From: Candidatus Iainarchaeum sp.
GTDB taxonomy: Archaea > Iainarchaeota > Iainarchaeia > JAADDC01
DNA length: 33,800 nucleotides
Reading direction: 5' to 3'
Assembly (NCBI GenBank): GCA_013154035.1
Contig: JAADDH010000074.1
Span: 1 to 33,800 of the forward strand
The stretch's first letter is position 1; each line of letters opens with the position of its first letter. Both the position numbers and the translations under genes were made by a program. Of the stretch, positions 26,536 to 33,800 are shown piece after piece. The notes below the pieces were generated by a model that did not search any database, had not been told where the DNA came from, and was given only the letters and a program-made list of their open reading frames with translations.

Positions 26536-27240
26536 GTGCTAGAGGTAAAGGATCTTCACGCGCGAGTTGGGGAAAAGAACATCCTCCACGGTGTTTCTCT
26601 TCGTGTTCGGCCTGGAGAGCTTGCTGTTCTTCTAGGCCCCAACGGTTCGGGCAAATCATCCCTTGTCCGAACGATTGCAGGGGATCCAAGGTACGAAATT
26701 GTCTCCGGGCAGATTCTCCTCGACGGTGCTGACATTACTGGGCTTTCTCCCGACGAGCGGGCAAGACAAGGACTGTTTCTCGCGTTTCAATCACCCCCAG
26801 AGATCGATGGAGTCACGCTGGCGACGCTGCTTCTGAAGGCTGCTGGAAGAGAACGAGATGTCCGCGCATTCTCTGAATTGGCAAAGCTTGCACAGCGGGT
26901 TGGCTTGGACCCCTCTTATCTGTCTCGGCCCCTCAATGTGGGTTTTTCGGGCGGAGAGCGCAAGCGTTCTGAGCTGCTGCAGGCTATTTTCCTAGATCGC
27001 AAATATTTGTTGCTCGACGAAATTGATAGCGGCGTGGACATTGCTGGAGTTCGTCTTATTGCTCAGATCGTGGAGGATCTTCGCGGTGCGGGAAAGGGCA
27101 TACTTCTCATATCTCACAATCCCAACATTCTGAACTATTTGACCGTTGACCGTGTTTATCTGCTGAAGGATGGGGCAGTGGTTCGATCCGGTGACGGGTC
27201 CATTCTTCAGGATGTCATTTCGGAGGGTTTCCATGATTGA
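26536..27240 (+). CDS. sufC: Fe-S cluster assembly ATPase SufC
   Basis: Walker A LLGPNGSGKSSLVRTIAG, GFSGGERKRSELLQ signature, LLLDEIDSGVDIAGVRLIA; followed by sufB and sufD homologues. Confidence 0.95.
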   Translation: MLEVKDLHARVGEKNILHGVSLRVRPGELAVLLGPNGSGKSSLVRTIAGDPRYEIVSGQILLDGADITGLSPDERARQGLFLAFQSPPEIDGVTLATLLLKAAGRERDVRAFSELAKLAQRVGLDPSYLSRPLNVGFSGGERKRSELLQAIFLDRKYLLLDEIDSGVDIAGVRLIAQIVEDLRGAGKGILLISHNPNILNYLTVDRVYLLKDGAVVRSGDGSILQDVISEGFHD

Positions 27241-28546
27241 TGAGGCCCTCGTGCGCCAGATCTCGGAGGAGCACGGGGAACCAGAGTGGATGTTACGCCT
27301 TCGTCTGAATGCCCTGCACTTATACGAACGTATGGAGGAACCAAAGTGGCTTCGTGGCGTGGATGGACTGAATCTGGAGGATCTTGTGCTGTATAACGGC
27401 CCGAAGCTTCACGCCACCTCTTGGGATGACCTACCGGAGGATGTCCGCAGAATATATGAGCGATTGAGCCTTCCAGAGTACGAGAAGGAGTATCTTGCGG
27501 GGCTGGCCACGTCTCTGGATAGCGAGACCGTTTATTCCAATGTGCTTGACTCTCTCCGCGAAAAGGGCGTAATTTTGGAGCCCATGGACGTTGCTGTGCG
27601 TGAGCATTCTGATCTGGTGCGGAAATACTTCTCGCGCATCTTTCCCATGGCAGAGCATAGGTACGCAGCCCAGCACTATGCGCTGTGGTCAGGAGGTGTT
27701 TTTGTTTATGTCCCGCCGGGAGTGAAGCTGAACTTGCCCATAGAGGCTTTTTTCTACATTTCCACAGAGCTTGAGGGGCAGTTTGAGCACTCTCTCATCG
27801 TTGCAGACAGGGCTTCGGAAGTGCACTTCATAGAGGGGTGTTCTGCCCCCCTTTTCCGCAACTTTTCCTTCCACAATGGCGCCGTGGAGATCTACGCCCA
27901 CGAGAACGCGTATGTGAAGTTCACCACTGTTCAGAACTGGAGCAAAAACGTCATCAACTTCAATAACAAGCGAGCCATTGCGGAGAGGGGCGCATTCATA
28001 GAGTGGGTTGAAGGGAGCATCGGGGCAAAGACATCCATCGTCTATCCTTCCGTTGTTCTTCGAGGGGAAGGTGCAAAGACGACTATGAACGTTTTCTCCA
28101 TCGCTCATGGGCCCTATGTGAAGGACGGCGGTGCTAAGATCTTCCACGTGGCGCCGAACACGCGGAGCACCGTTGTTTCCAAGGGCATCTCCTCGGATGG
28201 TGGCGTCAATATTTACCGTGGCCTTATCCGTATTCTTCGCGGGGCAAAGAACGCGGTTTCTCACGTTTCTTGTGACTCGCTTCTTCTAGATGATCGAAGC
28301 GAGGCGTCCACTTACCCTCATGCTCAGGTGGATGAGCCCACCGCCGTTTTTACCCATGAGGCAACCACTTTCCGTTTCTCGGAGGATCAGCTCTTCTACC
28401 TCCAGTCTAGGGGGTTGAACGAGGATGAGGCGAAGGGTCTGGCAGTTTTAGGCTTCATACAGGATATTTTGCGGGATCTTCCACTTGAATACGCCTCGGT
28501 ACTCCGCGAGGTGCTGAACGCTGACTTTTCAAAGGGTGTTGGGTGA
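27233..28546 (+). CDS. sufB: Fe-S cluster assembly scaffold SufB
   Basis: EPEWMLRLRLNALHLYERM...; YVPPGVKLNLPIEAFFYI; VHFIEGCSAPLF; ILRGAKNAVSHVSCDSLLLDDRSEASTYPHAQVDEPTAVFTHEATTFRFSEDQLFYLQSRGL. Confidence 0.95.
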   Translation: MIDEALVRQISEEHGEPEWMLRLRLNALHLYERMEEPKWLRGVDGLNLEDLVLYNGPKLHATSWDDLPEDVRRIYERLSLPEYEKEYLAGLATSLDSETVYSNVLDSLREKGVILEPMDVAVREHSDLVRKYFSRIFPMAEHRYAAQHYALWSGGVFVYVPPGVKLNLPIEAFFYISTELEGQFEHSLIVADRASEVHFIEGCSAPLFRNFSFHNGAVEIYAHENAYVKFTTVQNWSKNVINFNNKRAIAERGAFIEWVEGSIGAKTSIVYPSVVLRGEGAKTTMNVFSIAHGPYVKDGGAKIFHVAPNTRSTVVSKGISSDGGVNIYRGLIRILRGAKNAVSHVSCDSLLLDDRSEASTYPHAQVDEPTAVFTHEATTFRFSEDQLFYLQSRGLNEDEAKGLAVLGFIQDILRDLPLEYASVLREVLNADFSKGVG

Positions 28547-29568
28547 TGATACGTTTGGATGATGTTCGGGAGCGGGCGAGGGCCGTCCTTCCATCCACTG
28601 CATATCAGCCTTACAGCGATTCGCCCACCATTCGTTCCTACACGAATTGGGATGCGTTTGAGGATGCATTCTCCGCAGATCACTGGACTGTTGGCCGTGT
28701 TTCTGGCGCTACTCCCACCGATGCGATCCCATCCCTTAGCTTTGATCCGTCGTCAAACAGGGCCCTTGCCCATCACTTTGCCAGGTTACCATCTTTCCAT
28801 CTTTGGGATGGGTCTGACACTGTGGCCCTTGAAGCGAGCGGGAATCACACTGCGCAGCATGTAGTTTTTTGCATACGGGAAGATGCTTCCATTCTGCTTA
28901 AGGATATTGCACCATACTCAAAGTCCGCGACGCTGGATGTGCTCGTTCGCCCCGGTGTTTCTGCGGATCTCTCTCTTTTGGTTCAGGGGGCTGCGGTACA
29001 GTATGTTCATTTACGTGTGCACCTGGGCGCTTCATCCTCTTTTTCGTCTCGGCTTGCCGTGGTCGGGAAAAATACCCATGTGCACTACGAAGTCTTCCTC
29101 AACGGCGAAGGTGCGTCTGTGGATGTTTCAGGGGGCTCTGTGGGCGGTCGCTCTGATGTGATAACAGACGTATTTACGCGCTCCTCTAACAACAGGGCAT
29201 ATGTGCGTCATGTTCTTTTCTCTGCTCCTGGCGACTTCCTCGTTCACAGGGGGGTGATTCGCGTTGAGCGCGGTGCTGTTGCCGCGGATGTAGACATGGA
29301 CTCTGCATTTCTTACTACAGGGGGCTTAGCCGTGTCTGTTCCGCAGCTAGAGATTCTGACAGATGATGTATCCCACGCAGCGCACCGCTCCAGGGACCTC
29401 TCCCCCAGTTCCGAGCAACTGTTTTATGCACAGACGCGTGGCGTGCGCTCTGCTGAGTTCATGCAGATGTATGTGGACAGCATTCTCCGTTCGCGCGTCG
29501 GGTCGCTTGCAGACGAGGACATTGTCATATCTGCGATTAAATCCTTTTCAGAATCTCTTCCGCGTTGA
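28546..29568 (+). CDS. sufD: SufB/SufD-family protein (SufD-like)
   Basis: YVRHVLFSAPGDFLVHRGVIRVERGAVAADVDMDSAFLTTGGLAVSVPQLEILTDDVSHAAHRSRDLSPSSEQLFYAQTRGV; next to sufB. Confidence 0.88.
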   Translation: MIRLDDVRERARAVLPSTAYQPYSDSPTIRSYTNWDAFEDAFSADHWTVGRVSGATPTDAIPSLSFDPSSNRALAHHFARLPSFHLWDGSDTVALEASGNHTAQHVVFCIREDASILLKDIAPYSKSATLDVLVRPGVSADLSLLVQGAAVQYVHLRVHLGASSSFSSRLAVVGKNTHVHYEVFLNGEGASVDVSGGSVGGRSDVITDVFTRSSNNRAYVRHVLFSAPGDFLVHRGVIRVERGAVAADVDMDSAFLTTGGLAVSVPQLEILTDDVSHAAHRSRDLSPSSEQLFYAQTRGVRSAEFMQMYVDSILRSRVGSLADEDIVISAIKSFSESLPR

Positions 29569-30355
29569 TGTGCTTTAGAATTCGCTCTACGGGTACGGGA
29601 TACGTTCGCAAGATGTCCGGATCGTAGGGAATCCGCCCGATGTATGTGCCGCCCCTTTCCGTGAACGTGTTTACGATATCCTCTACCCTCTCCTCTGCAA
29701 GGTCATATCTATTTATTAGGAACAAGAATGGCACGTTGAAATGTTTTAGGACTGAGACGACCGCTTCAGCGTCAGATATTCCTGTGGGCGTGTTATCCAC
29801 GACTAGAATTGCAAGATCTGCGCCCCTTATTGATGCGATGACCGGGCAACCTCTGCCTGCCGCCGCGTCTATTAGTTGGATGTCGCGCTTCTCTTCTTTC
29901 CCTCTCCTGTCTGCAAGATCTCTAAGCTCTGCCACGATCTTGCCAGATCCGGATCGTCCAGGTTCCAGTTCTGCGGTCATCAGGGGGACGTTGTCCCACC
30001 TGTATTCCAGGATCTCAGCACCCTTTACGTTTTTCAGCCTGTAGCTCTTTGGAAATTTCTTTACGCAGACGCCGCACCCCTCGCAGAGCAACTCGTTCAC
30101 GTTTCCATCTGTGCCGATCGCGCCAAATGGGCAGATTTTTGGATCCGTGTTGCCACCTACGTATTCTGCAACCACTAATCCCCGCCAGTCTTCCTTTGTT
30201 ACTGGCCTTTCTAGCCCCAGCGCCAGCGCTAGGTTTGGTGTATCCACATCCGCATCTATGAGCACTATTCTATCCTTTGGCATGGCGTGGGCGACTGCTG
30301 CTGTAATGCTCGTTTTTCCTGCGCCCCCCTTTCCGGAAACAACTGTGATTATCAT
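29537..30355 (-). CDS. MinD-superfamily P-loop ATPase with inserted ferredoxin domain
   Basis: MIITVVSGKGGAGKTSITAAVAHAM...LIDADVDTPNLALALGL...CPFGAIG..LLCEGCGVC...; start set at ATG 30355 (overlaps the previous gene stop). Confidence 0.9.
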   Translation of the reverse strand: MIITVVSGKGGAGKTSITAAVAHAMPKDRIVLIDADVDTPNLALALGLERPVTKEDWRGLVVAEYVGGNTDPKICPFGAIGTDGNVNELLCEGCGVCVKKFPKSYRLKNVKGAEILEYRWDNVPLMTAELEPGRSGSGKIVAELRDLADRRGKEEKRDIQLIDAAAGRGCPVIASIRGADLAILVVDNTPTGISDAEAVVSVLKHFNVPFLFLINRYDLAEERVEDIVNTFTERGGTYIGRIPYDPDILRTYPVPVERILKHINAEEILKRI

Positions 30356-31146
30356 TGGATCACCAGCGGAGCGAACCTCCCCTGCGCGTATGCTCTTGCG
30401 AAGTCTGGGGAGTATGGTATTTTTTTCAAGGCGTATCCGTGTTTCTCCGCGATTTCTGTGATTCTTTGCTCGTAGTGTTGGGATATCCCCCACTTGTTTG
30501 CATAGATCTCCGCCGGTTTTTTTAGTCGCTCAACGAGTTTTACGATTTTTTCAAGATCGTGAACTCCATAGGGCGTCGGTTCTGTCACGATTGCCACTCT
30601 GTCCGCTGGCAGGATTGCGCGCACCACGTTGCAGTGGATGCCCGCTGCGGTATCTATGATTACGTCTCCCTTTGCTTTGTTCAGTGCAATTTCCAGTAGT
30701 TTGGACACAATGGGCGCCGTTTCCTCCACGCCAGGTAGCGCCACTCCGTCGTATATTGTGATTTCTCCCGTATGTCCCTGTCTTATGGTTCCTATCTGCT
30801 CTTCTACCTCTTCTATTGCCCCGACGGGACAGGCATCCTTGCAGAGCATACATCCGACGCAGTTTTCCTCAAAGAAGAGAGGTATCTTTCCGGGAATGTG
30901 TACCAGCGCCGCTACGGGGCAGGCCTGCGCACATAGCCCGCATTTTATGCACTTCTCCTCGTTTATGCGCGGTATCTTTTTTGTTACATCTCCGATCGCA
31001 GTCATCTCCGCGCCGAGGAGTATTGCAGCATTTGGGGCCTCTACGTCGGCGTCTACGTACGTTGCCTGCCCCATCCGCTGGGCGATGCTCAGGGCGACAC
31101 TTGTCTTGCCTGTGCCTCCCTTTCCCCCAGTTACTGTCAGAATCAT
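30352..31146 (-). CDS. MinD-superfamily P-loop ATPase with inserted 2x[4Fe-4S] ferredoxin domain
   Basis: MILTVTGGKGGTGKTSVALSIAQRM..VDADVEAPNAAILLGAE...EKCIKCGLCAQACPVAALVHI...ENCVGCMLCKDACPVGAIEEV. Confidence 0.93.
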   Translation of the reverse strand: MILTVTGGKGGTGKTSVALSIAQRMGQATYVDADVEAPNAAILLGAEMTAIGDVTKKIPRINEEKCIKCGLCAQACPVAALVHIPGKIPLFFEENCVGCMLCKDACPVGAIEEVEEQIGTIRQGHTGEITIYDGVALPGVEETAPIVSKLLEIALNKAKGDVIIDTAAGIHCNVVRAILPADRVAIVTEPTPYGVHDLEKIVKLVERLKKPAEIYANKWGISQHYEQRITEIAEKHGYALKKIPYSPDFARAYAQGRFAPLVIQ

Positions 31147-32360
31147 TCCTTCTTCACCGTTGGTGCGTGGAGCTCCTTCAGTTTGCCTGACAGCATTTTC
31201 TGTATCTCTTCTTCCGGATCGTCACCCTCTGCTTGATATACTAGAACCATGGCGTCCCGCAGCGTGTGGTAGGAGATTTCTCCGATGTTTTTCACGATCA
31301 CCGCGTATGGCTTTGTCCTGAGTACTGTTTTTGCGGCTGCCAGGCCCCGGCGTACCTTTCTCTTCAGCGCCTCGTTTTCTATCGTGTCGATTCTTTCAAT
31401 GCCTCCGTCTGCTCTGTATACTGCGAATTTCGGCGCCGTGGCGAACGTTTTGGATATTTTTCCCGTTTCGTCGATGGGAATTACTACTATTTTTTCCTTT
31501 GGCTCTTCCTGTTCCACGAATACGCGGAAATCTTCAATCTCTGGGATTGTTAGGACGTATTCCCGTATGCGCCTGGCCACTTCGTCTGCCTTTCCAACGG
31601 GCACGTCCGCGGGAATCGTCACGGTCACTTCTCCGAAGACCATAGGCCCAGATTTCCTCAGTTTCAGATCTTTGAAACCGCTTATTTCGTCGGCGTGCTT
31701 CAGTATTTCTTCTACTTCCTTCTTTGTTTCCTCGGGGGCTACGTCCATAAGTGCGAGGATTGCTCCCCACGCAGTCTCCAGGCCTATTTTGAATACCCAT
31801 GCTGACACGAGTACCGCACCGACGCCCTCTGCCCAGGGGATGTGCAGGTATGCGCCTGCGACGATCGCAGCGAATACGACGATTGCGGAGAGTGTGTCTG
31901 CCATCGCCTCGATTGAGACTGCCTTGAGTGCCTGGGAGTTAGATGCGTCCGCTGCTTCTCCTTCTAGCTTTGACAGGTAGTACGACGTGATTGATGCTAT
32001 AAGTGCTACTCCTGCCGCCAACCACGCATCGTTTACGGTGGTAGGATGTTGGATTCTGTGGATTCCGTCCAAGAACAGCTCGAACGCCCCAAATATTACG
32101 ATACCTGCTACGACTAGTGCCACCAGCGATTCAGCGCGATAGTACCCATAGGGGAATCGTTCGTCTGCTGGCCTTCTTGCTATCTTTAGTCCAATCCACG
32201 TGCCTAGCGTTGTAAGAACATCCACTGTGGAGTGCAAAGCGTCTGCGAGCAACGCCGCAGAGTTTGTTACGAATCCGACGATGCCCTTTGTTATTGCGAG
32301 CGCTGCGACGATAAGCGTGGCCTTCTGTGCTGCCTGCTCTCCGTGCTCCAGATCTACCAC
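31143..32360 (-). CDS. Cation diffusion facilitator (CDF) transporter fused to a C-terminal NifX/NifB-type (dinitrogenase Fe-Mo cofactor) domain
   Basis: CDF: TNSAALLADALHSTVDVLTTLGTWIGLKIARRPADERFPYGYYRAESL; C-terminal: KIVVIPIDETGKISKTFATAPKFAVYRADGGIERIDTIENE...AVIVKNIGEISYHTLRDAMVLVYQAEGDDPEEEIQKMLSGKL. Confidence 0.92.
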   Translation of the reverse strand: MVDLEHGEQAAQKATLIVAALAITKGIVGFVTNSAALLADALHSTVDVLTTLGTWIGLKIARRPADERFPYGYYRAESLVALVVAGIVIFGAFELFLDGIHRIQHPTTVNDAWLAAGVALIASITSYYLSKLEGEAADASNSQALKAVSIEAMADTLSAIVVFAAIVAGAYLHIPWAEGVGAVLVSAWVFKIGLETAWGAILALMDVAPEETKKEVEEILKHADEISGFKDLKLRKSGPMVFGEVTVTIPADVPVGKADEVARRIREYVLTIPEIEDFRVFVEQEEPKEKIVVIPIDETGKISKTFATAPKFAVYRADGGIERIDTIENEALKRKVRRGLAAAKTVLRTKPYAVIVKNIGEISYHTLRDAMVLVYQAEGDDPEEEIQKMLSGKLKELHAPTVKKE

Positions 32361-32815
32361 TGGCCTCGCCCCCAGCCGCCTCCGCGGCCCCAGCCTCTAC
32401 CTCTTCCCCATCCTGCCCCTCGGCCGAATCCTCTACCGTAACCCATGCTGGGACCAGGCCCGTAGCCAGCAGGGGCAGATACTGGCGTGCATCTGTTTTG
32501 GGCCAGCGCTTCTGCAACATCACGGACCGTAGATCCACTGCAAGCATACATGGCGATCCCTGCCTGTGAGAGAACCATGTGTGCGTTGGGCCCCACGGAC
32601 CCGGAGATTACTGCGTTTACGCCCTCTCCAATGAGTGCCTGTGCAGCCATAATCCCTGCGGAGCGCACTGCCTGTGCTGCAGGGTTTGGAATGCTCTTGA
32701 CCTCTCTAACGCTACCACCGTCTAGTTCCACTATTACAAAGTATGGACTCCTTCCGAAAACGGGAACGAAGGCTGCATTGAGCCCTGCTCCCGCCGCAGA
32801 TATTGCGACTCTCAT
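32354..32815 (-). CDS. NifX/NifB-type dinitrogenase iron-molybdenum cofactor-binding domain protein with Gly/Arg/Trp-rich C-terminal tail
   Basis: MRVAISAAGAGLNAAFVPVFGRSPYFVIVELDGGSVREVKSIPNPAAQAVRSAGIMAAQALIGEGVNAVISGSVGPNAHMVLSQAGIAMYACSG...YGRGFGRGAGWGRGRGWGRGGGWGRGQW. Confidence 0.92.
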   Translation of the reverse strand: MRVAISAAGAGLNAAFVPVFGRSPYFVIVELDGGSVREVKSIPNPAAQAVRSAGIMAAQALIGEGVNAVISGSVGPNAHMVLSQAGIAMYACSGSTVRDVAEALAQNRCTPVSAPAGYGPGPSMGYGRGFGRGAGWGRGRGWGRGGGWGRGQW

Positions 32816-32837
32816 GTTTACAATTATGGACAGTGGT

Positions 32838-32847
32838 TGTTTAAACA
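32838..32847 (-). promoter_or_regulatory. TATA-like element (TGTTTAAACA) about 26 nt upstream of the NifX-like gene ATG
   Basis: Centre near 32842, start codon at 32815; fits a leaderless archaeal promoter. Confidence 0.55.
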
Positions 32848-32862
32848 GTTAACATTGTTAAA
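32848..32862. promoter_or_regulatory. Near-perfect palindrome GTTAACATTGTTAAA (minus strand TTTAACA-A-TGTTAAC); candidate operator shared with the suf promoter
   Basis: Matches 26519..26533 in both half-sites except one outer base and the central base. Confidence 0.7.
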
Positions 32863-32887
32863 TGAAAGAAAAGAAGGAATGAATGTG

Positions 32888-33064
32888 CTAGTTGTTCCTG
32901 CTGCAGTTTTGCGCAGCCCACTTATACGCATCCATTGCCATAATCGTGCCCAGTGCGATCAACAACCACCCCCGTGGGTCGTGGCCCATCAAGAAAAACA
33001 GTCCACCTCCTATTAGCAGGGCTGGGGGCGATTCAAAAGCCGGACGAGGTTCAACCCCCCACAT
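32888..33064 (-). CDS. Small (58 aa) probable membrane protein
   Basis: MWGVEPRPAFESPPALLIGGGLFFLMGHDPRGWLLIALGTIMAMDAYKWAAQNCSRNN; two hydrophobic stretches; the longer ORF start (33199) would place the TATA-like sequences inside the gene. Confidence 0.5.
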   Translation of the reverse strand: MWGVEPRPAFESPPALLIGGGLFFLMGHDPRGWLLIALGTIMAMDAYKWAAQNCSRNN

Positions 33065-33404
33065 GTTTCCGCCCCAACCCGCACCAGCGGGCAATAATAC
33101 TACCTCTCGGTGGTTTATATGGTACCACGGCAGGGTTATAAAAATCGCGAATTCCATATATGTTCTGTGCAAATTCTTCCCAGCGAGAAATCGTACCACT
33201 TCATACTATCCCCGAATGTGGTTTCCCAGTAAATTTATTGCAGAAGAACTAACTGTTTAAAAACGCTCCTTTCTCTTTTTTCTGCACCTGTTCATGGGCC
33301 CGTAGCTGGGCCGACGCGGCCTGCGGGTCTGCGGGTGCAGTACAAGACCGCACGCACATTTGGGCATAATTGCCCGTCGTAGGCGATTGGCGTTGGGAAT
33401 TGGT

Positions 33405-33478
33405 GGGCCCGTAGCTCAGTCCGGCAGAGCGCCCGCTTGGCATGCGGGAGGCCCCGGGTTCAAATCCCGGCGGGTCCA
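33405..33478 (+). tRNA. tRNA-Ala (anticodon GGC)
   Basis: Hand-folded cloverleaf: acceptor GGGCCCG/CGGGTCC with G3:U70; D-arm GCTC/GAGC; anticodon stem CCCGC-TTGGCAT-GCGGG; T-arm CCGGG-TTCAAAT-CCCGG; discriminator A; no encoded CCA. Confidence 0.96.
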
Positions 33479-33658
33479 TTCATTTTCTATGTTTTCATCT
33501 GTATGGAGTCTGATTTCTGTTCCGACTGACCGTTTCTCAAAGTGTTCCCTCAGAAGTATTGTGATGATCGCAGATAGCGAGATATCCTCGCGCATAGCTG
33601 CTTCTACTAGATACTCGGGCAGATACACCGTAACCCGTTTTTTACGCCTCTTTTCCAT
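33416..33658 (-). CDS. Ribbon-helix-helix (RHH)-like small protein; its ORF runs antisense into the tRNA gene
   Basis: MEKRRKKRVTVYLPEYLVEAAMREDISLSAIITILLREHFEKRS has RHH strand-helix-helix character; the last about 20 codons (WTRRDLNPGPPACQAGALPD) are antisense tRNA. Confidence 0.5.
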   Translation of the reverse strand: MEKRRKKRVTVYLPEYLVEAAMREDISLSAIITILLREHFEKRSVGTEIRLHTDENIENEWTRRDLNPGPPACQAGALPD

Positions 33659-33693
33659 GGTGGTCTCCCGCCACGCTTTATGTCATTTTTACG

Positions 33694-33800
33694 TCAATTT
33701 TGCGTCGCTGGGTGAAGCTCATCTGCGTACACTTCCTCAAATACATCGCTGATTGTTCTTGCCTCCCAGATAGGATGCTCGCGCAGCTCGTCAAACAGCT
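33694..33800 (-). CDS. C-terminal end of an unidentified protein, truncated at the window edge
   Basis: Minus-strand frame reads ...LFDELREHPIWEARTISDVFEEVYADELHPATQN*; normal protein-like composition. Confidence 0.5.
   Translation of the reverse strand, partial: LFDELREHPIWEARTISDVFEEVYADELHPATQN

Noticed and set aside
30356-30493. N-terminal extension of the MinD-ferredoxin ATPase (MGDIPTLRAKNHRNRGE...)
   Set aside because: MIITVVSGKGGAGKT at 30355 is the canonical start of this family and overlaps the upstream stop as elsewhere in the operon.
33310-33360. H/ACA-like guide RNA (hairpin followed by ACA and three nucleotides, gcacgcACAttt)
   Set aside because: A lower stem next to the ACA and a kink-turn motif could not be built by hand; kept only as a general structured-RNA suggestion.
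33249-33479. Minus-strand ORF MDPPGFEPGASRMPSGRSAGLSYGP...
   Set aside because: Its N-terminus is the translation of antisense tRNA-Ala, a well-known type of spurious archaeal ORF; the rest has no protein-like features.
1-33800. CRISPR array, transposon with terminal inverted repeats, or rRNA genes
   Set aside because: No regularly spaced short repeats, transposase-like ORFs or rRNA-like conserved stretches noticed on reading; a computed search would be needed to exclude small or degenerate ones.

Overview
The window looks archaeal: a tRNA-Ala(GGC) with G3:U70, GTG starts, TATA-like boxes about 26 nt upstream of start codons, FlaI/TadA-type ATPases and archaeal Suf and MinD-ferredoxin genes. 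The lineage cannot be fixed from sequence alone.

The left two thirds is a cell-surface / type IV pilus-like island:
(i) a giant (>2113 aa, open at the window edge) Ig/CARDB-like surface protein on the minus strand. The ORF track misses it because its stop lies outside the window.
(ii) a very small archaeosortase/exosortase-like membrane protein (C...R...H motifs) immediately upstream of it in the same operon.
(iii) a plus-strand T4P-like operon: a FlaI/TadA ATPase, a TadC/GspF membrane platform and seven consecutive short pilin-like proteins, several unusually cysteine-rich.
(iv) a divergent K/E-rich, probably disordered membrane-anchored protein with an acidic DxxxLLGG tail.
(v) a small polytopic membrane protein plus a 1479-aa secreted protein with a sortase-signal-like C-terminus.

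A second T4P-like locus on the minus strand encodes an ATPase with an N-terminal polyferredoxin module and two GspF/TadC proteins, alongside PAC2 and DUF192 genes.

The right third is an Fe-S/metal region: HAD hydrolase, sufC-sufB-sufD, two MinD-ferredoxin ATPases, a CDF transporter with a C-terminal NifX-like domain, and a NifX-like protein with a GR-rich tail. The two convergent operons here share a near-identical palindrome, TTTAACAnTGTTAAA, in their promoters. The window ends with tRNA-Ala(GGC) and an RHH-like ORF running antisense into it.

Most of the other listed ORFs are antisense shadows. All assignments are from reading motifs; no database search was possible.
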